From contig NZ_VFUA01000052.1 of NCBI RefSeq assembly GCF_006440735.1, forward strand, positions 1-43,877: DNA of 43,877 bases. The letters are read 5' to 3'. Under the pieces are notes generated by a model. That model had not been told where the DNA came from, ran no database searches, and saw only the letters and a list, made by a program, of their open reading frames with translations. Positions 40,875 to 43,877 of this stretch are shown here, in pieces. The DNA comes from Mesorhizobium sp. B2-7-1 (lineage in GTDB: Bacteria > Pseudomonadota > Alphaproteobacteria > Rhizobiales > Rhizobiaceae). Each line of letters starts with the position of its first letter. The stretch's first letter is position 1. The translations under genes and the position numbers were made by a program.

Positions 40875-41711
40875 ATGAGTGAAAGTCCCGAAGAGTCGGC
40901 TTCCGTCGGCGAGCTGGTGCTCAGCCTGCGCGGCATATCGAAGAATTTCGGCGCCGTTTCGGCGCTGACCGATATCGATTTCGACGTCCATGCCGGTGAG
41001 GTCGTCGCCTTGGTCGGCGACAACGGCGCCGGCAAGTCGACGCTGGTCAAGATCCTGGCCGGCGTGCACCAGCCGAGCTCGGGAACGATCAATTTCCGTG
41101 GCCGGCCGGTCACGATGCCCGACCCGCGCGCGGCGCTGACGCTCGGCATCGCCACGGTCTTTCAGGATCTGGCGCTCTGCGAAAACCTCGACGTCGTCGC
41201 CAACATTTTCCTCGGCAACGAGCTCAGCCCGCTGCGGCTGGACGAGGTGGCGATGGAGATGCGGGCCTGGACGCTGCTCAACGAATTGTCGGCACGCATC
41301 CCGAGCGTGCGCGAGGCGGTCGCCTCGCTGTCCGGCGGCCAACGCCAGACGGTCGCGATCGCGCGCTCGCTGCTGCTTGAGCCGAAACTCATCCTCCTCG
41401 ATGAGCCGACCGCGGCCCTCGGCGTCGCCCAGACGGCCGAAGTGCTCAACCTGATCGACCGCGTCCGGGCGCGCGGTCTCGGCGTCGTGATGATCAGCCA
41501 CAACATGGAGGATGTTCGCGCCGTCGCCGACCGCATCGTGGTGCTCAGGCTGGGGCGCAACAACGGCGTCTTCGAACCCGACGCCTCGAACCAGGACCTG
41601 GTCAGCGCCATCACCGGTGCGTCCAACAATTCGGTGTCGCGCCGCGCCGAGCGCCTGCGCATGGAGCGCGATCACAGCGGCAGCGCGCAGGCAGGGGAGC
41701 AGCGCCCATGA
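40875..41711 (+). CDS. Sugar ABC transporter ATPase, single domain
   Basis: A 278-aa nucleotide-binding protein. Walker A is GDNGAGKSTLVK (about 48-59), the Q-loop lies in VFQDLALCENL, the signature is LSGGQRQTVAIARS, Walker B is LILLDEPTAAL and the H-loop is ISHNMED. It corresponds to one half of RbsA/XylG; single-domain members such as FrcA exist in rhizobia, so it should act as a dimer. The stop overlaps the permease start (ATGA). Confidence 0.92.
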   Translation: MSESPEESASVGELVLSLRGISKNFGAVSALTDIDFDVHAGEVVALVGDNGAGKSTLVKILAGVHQPSSGTINFRGRPVTMPDPRAALTLGIATVFQDLALCENLDVVANIFLGNELSPLRLDEVAMEMRAWTLLNELSARIPSVREAVASLSGGQRQTVAIARSLLLEPKLILLDEPTAALGVAQTAEVLNLIDRVRARGLGVVMISHNMEDVRAVADRIVVLRLGRNNGVFEPDASNQDLVSAITGASNNSVSRRAERLRMERDHSGSAQAGEQRP

Positions 41712-42964
41712 CGGACGTCAAGCAAGGCGCCTCCGCCCCGCTGGCGCTCGACCGCGCCGATGCGCGGGTGAAGCATGGGGCGGGCGTCGGCGGCGCGGTC
41801 AGCGCCTTCCTCGATCGCGTGCGCAGCGGCGATCTCGGCTCGCTGCCGGTCATCGTCGGCCTCGTCGTCATCTGGACCGTCTTCACCAGCCTCAACCCGG
41901 TGTTCGTTTCCAGCAGCAATCTGGTCAACCTCCTGTTCGACTCCTCGACGGTCGGCGTCATCGCGCTCGGCATCGTCTGCGTTCTGATGGTCGGCGAGAT
42001 CGACCTTTCCGTCGGCTCGATAAGCGGCTTCGCTTCGGCGATGGTCGGCACGCTATGGGTCAACCAGGGCTGGCCGGTCGCGCTCGCCATCATTGCCGCG
42101 CTCGCCTTCGGCGTCCTGATCGGCTCGCTCTATGCGCTGCTGTTCAACCGGCTCGGCATGCCGAGCTTCGTTTCGACGCTTGCCGGCCTGCTCGCGGTGC
42201 TGGGCATGCAGCTCTATATCCTCGGCTCCACCGGCTCGATCAACCTGCCATACGGCTCGGCCCTAGTGGATTTCGGCCAGCTGATGGTGATGCCGAAATG
42301 GGTCTCGCACACGCTGGCGGTTATCCCAGGCCTGGCGATGCTGATCACGGGGCTTCGCACCGTCGCGCGCCGTCGCGCCGCCAACCTGTCGACGCCGTCC
42401 GTGGCCGGGCTCATCCTGCGCGTCGCCGCCATAACCATCGGCCTCGAGCTGATCGTCGCCTACCTCAACCAGGCGCGCGGCATCCCGTGGATGTTCGGCC
42501 TGTTCGTCGGGCTCGTCGTGGCGATGAACTATGCGCTGACCCGGACCAAATGGGGGCGATCGATGACCGCCGTCGGCGGCAACCGCGAGGCGGCGCGGCG
42601 CGCCGGCATCAAGGTGCGCGCCATCTACCTCAGCGCCTTCGCGCTATGCTCGCTCTTCGCCGCGCTCGGCGGCGTGCTTGCGGCCGCCAGGCTCGCTTCC
42701 GCCAGCCAGCAGGCCGGCACCGGCGACGTGAACCTGAACGCCATCGCGGCAGCGGTCATCGGCGGCACGAGCCTGTTCGGCGGTCGCGGCAGCGGCTCTG
42801 CTGCGCTGCTTGGCATTCTCGTCATCCAGTCGATCGCCAGCGGGCTGACGCTGCTCGATCTGTCCTCGTCGCTTCGTTACATGATCACCGGTGCCGTTCT
42901 CGCCATCGCCGTGATCGTCGACTCCTTGGCGCGCCGTTCCCGTGCTTCGCACGGCCGCGCCTGA
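41708..42964 (+). CDS. Sugar ABC transporter permease (XylH/RbsC type)
   Basis: A 418-aa inner-membrane permease with about ten or more hydrophobic segments. Family motifs are VLMVGEIDLSVGSISGFASA, MPSFVSTLAGLLAVLG, GGNREAARRAGIKV, and NAIAAAVIGGTSLFGGRGS. Its length and extra central segment are closer to XylH than RbsC. It starts four bases inside the ATPase gene (coupled translation) and ends 24 bases before the dehydrogenase. Confidence 0.92.
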   Translation: MTDVKQGASAPLALDRADARVKHGAGVGGAVSAFLDRVRSGDLGSLPVIVGLVVIWTVFTSLNPVFVSSSNLVNLLFDSSTVGVIALGIVCVLMVGEIDLSVGSISGFASAMVGTLWVNQGWPVALAIIAALAFGVLIGSLYALLFNRLGMPSFVSTLAGLLAVLGMQLYILGSTGSINLPYGSALVDFGQLMVMPKWVSHTLAVIPGLAMLITGLRTVARRRAANLSTPSVAGLILRVAAITIGLELIVAYLNQARGIPWMFGLFVGLVVAMNYALTRTKWGRSMTAVGGNREAARRAGIKVRAIYLSAFALCSLFAALGGVLAAARLASASQQAGTGDVNLNAIAAAVIGGTSLFGGRGSGSAALLGILVIQSIASGLTLLDLSSSLRYMITGAVLAIAVIVDSLARRSRASHGRA

Positions 42965-42988
42965 ACAGTTCAAACGAGAAGGGTACAC

Positions 42989-43717
42989 ATGGCTCACGAT
43001 CTTTCGGGAAAAGTCGCCGCGGTCACCGGCGCGGCATCGGGCATCGGCCTCGAATGCTCCAGGGCGATGCTTGCCGCCGGCGCCCGCGTCGTGCTGGTCG
43101 ACCGCGCCGAGGACAGGCTCAAGGAGGTCGTCGCAGAGCTTGGCTCCGGCGCGATCCCGCTGGTGGTCGACCTCACCAGCCCTGCCAGCGTGGCGACCAT
43201 GCTGCCCGGCATACTCGAAAAGACCGGCCAGCTCGACATCTTCCACGCCAATGCCGGTTCCTATGTCGGCGGCGAGATCCTCAACGGCGATCCCGACGCC
43301 TGGGACCGCATGCTGAACCTCAACATCAACTCGGTGTTCCGCTCGGTGCACGCGGTGCTGCCGCACATGGTCGGGCGCAAGACCGGCGACATCGTCGTCA
43401 CCAGTTCGATCGCCGGCCTGGTGCCCGTCGTCTGGGAGCCGATCTACACGGCCTCCAAGCACGCCATCCAGGCCTTCGTCCACACGCTGCGCCGGCAGGT
43501 GGCCAAGCACGGCCTGCGCGTCGGCGCCGTAGCACCAGGGCCGGTGGTGACGGCGCTGATCAGCGACTGGCCGAAGCAGAAGCTCGAGGACGAGCTGGCG
43601 GCCGGCGGGCTGATGCAGCCGACCGAGGTCGCGGACGCGGTCCTGTTCATGCTGACGCGGCCGAGAAACATCACCATTCGGGATTTGGTGATCCTGCCGC
43701 AGAGCAACGATTTGTGA
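42989..43717 (+). CDS. rbtD: Ribitol 2-dehydrogenase-like SDR
   Basis: A 242-aa short-chain dehydrogenase. The cofactor site is TGAASGIGLECSR (13-25), NAG is at 88-90, and the catalytic residues are S139 or S140, Y153 and K157 (YTASK). From memory, blocks such as DIFHANAGSYVGG, VWEPIYTASKHAIQAFVHTL and GAVAPGPVVTALISDWPK track Klebsiella ribitol dehydrogenase closely. The reaction would be ribitol plus NAD to D-ribulose. It ends the operon after the ABC importer. A ribulokinase is expected but not present in the window. Confidence 0.82.
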   Translation: MAHDLSGKVAAVTGAASGIGLECSRAMLAAGARVVLVDRAEDRLKEVVAELGSGAIPLVVDLTSPASVATMLPGILEKTGQLDIFHANAGSYVGGEILNGDPDAWDRMLNLNINSVFRSVHAVLPHMVGRKTGDIVVTSSIAGLVPVVWEPIYTASKHAIQAFVHTLRRQVAKHGLRVGAVAPGPVVTALISDWPKQKLEDELAAGGLMQPTEVADAVLFMLTRPRNITIRDLVILPQSNDL

Positions 43718-43877
43718 GGGAGGTAAGGGAGTAGGGGAGTAGGGGAGTAGGAAGATTGTCAGGCGTGAGGGGTCGGTCGCAAGGGCAGAGCTTTTTACCT
43801 ACTCCCCTACTCCCCTACTCCCTTACCTCCCTCACAAATAGTTGCGCTGCGGCAGGATCAACAAATCCCGCATGGTG
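43672..43877. repeat. Inverted duplication spanning the 3' ends of two SDR genes
   Basis: Left arm 43672-43751 and right arm 43798-43877 are 80 bases each with four mismatches, all within coding sequence. The inner 41 bases (43711-43751 and 43798-43838) are perfect complements and include three units of GGGAGTAG. The loop is 46 bases (43752-43797). The right arm runs to the window edge and may continue. Confidence 0.92.
43832..43877 (-). CDS. SDR-type dehydrogenase, C-terminal end only
   Basis: Only the last codons are in the window. Read on the minus strand they give TMRDLLILPQRNYL and TGA. This aligns with the end of RbtD (TIRDLVILPQSNDL), so a paralogous SDR gene converges on rbtD and extends past the right edge. 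The TGA at 43832-43834 is followed by the same GGGAGG sequence as after rbtD. Confidence 0.7.
   Translation of the reverse strand, partial: TMRDLLILPQRNYL

Noticed and set aside
39690..41675. A 661-codon minus-strand frame opposite the binding-protein and ATPase genes
   Set aside because: Antisense shadow without domains, rich in Arg, Asp and Gly.
41512..43734. A 740-codon + frame overlapping the ABC permease and rbtD
   Set aside because: Wrong frame of well-supported genes; Arg/Pro-rich shadow translation.

Overview
The window looks like a chromosomal segment of a Mesorhizobium-type alphaproteobacterium (Rhizobiales). Three things point there. It is GC-rich with typical rhizobial core genes. 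It carries a BioR/BioY biotin switch with the alphaproteobacterial operator TTATCTATAA. It also has a complete alpha-galactoside (agp) operon in the gene order known from Sinorhizobium meliloti, and many palindromic intergenic repeats. I found no rRNA, tRNA, CRISPR array, transposase or phage gene.

Layout. 1-8.5 kb holds core genes: rnhB, a radical SAM protein, a short GT2-like protein, a GFA protein, moaB, ispE, a small membrane protein, an S49 peptidase, a TrmN6-like methyltransferase, DUF2007 and, divergently, a polyprenyl diphosphate synthase. 8.5-10.5 kb is the biotin island: bioR, bioY and a DUF1284 gene, with one BioR box in front of bioR and one in front of bioY. 10.7-17.3 kb has a secreted TPR protein, a GNAT acetyltransferase, and glyQ/glyS with a tiny antisense gene between them. 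17.4-22.4 kb has an extremely acidic small protein, two secreted unknowns, sua5, a D-2-hydroxyacid dehydrogenase-like flavoprotein and DUF6101. 22.4-27 kb has ubiA, a lysR/phyH divergent pair embedded in repeats, and purD.

27-37.1 kb is the alpha-galactoside locus. AgpT (AraC family) is divergent from agaL1-agpA-agpB-agpC-agpD-agaL2: two GH4 alpha-galactosidases plus an Opp-type ABC importer. A secreted GH25 muramidase-like gene follows. 38.5-43.9 kb is a second sugar operon: an AraC regulator, then a binding protein, ATPase, permease and an SDR closely resembling ribitol 2-dehydrogenase. I infer ribitol (adonitol) uptake and oxidation. The window ends inside a convergent SDR-like gene whose 3' end mirrors rbtD in a near-perfect inverted repeat.

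Most notable observations: (1) three palindromic repeat families with different outer arms share one hairpin plan, and the inner stem changes by compensation, suggesting a common structured element; (2) the BioR box overlaps the likely -10 element of an apparently leaderless bioR transcript; (3) ispE has no ATG, GTG or TTG start ahead of its conserved N-terminus; (4) both sugar operons carry a perfect GC-rich hairpin just after the binding-protein gene; (5) the inverted duplication at the right edge. No clearly new multigene defence or metabolic system was found.
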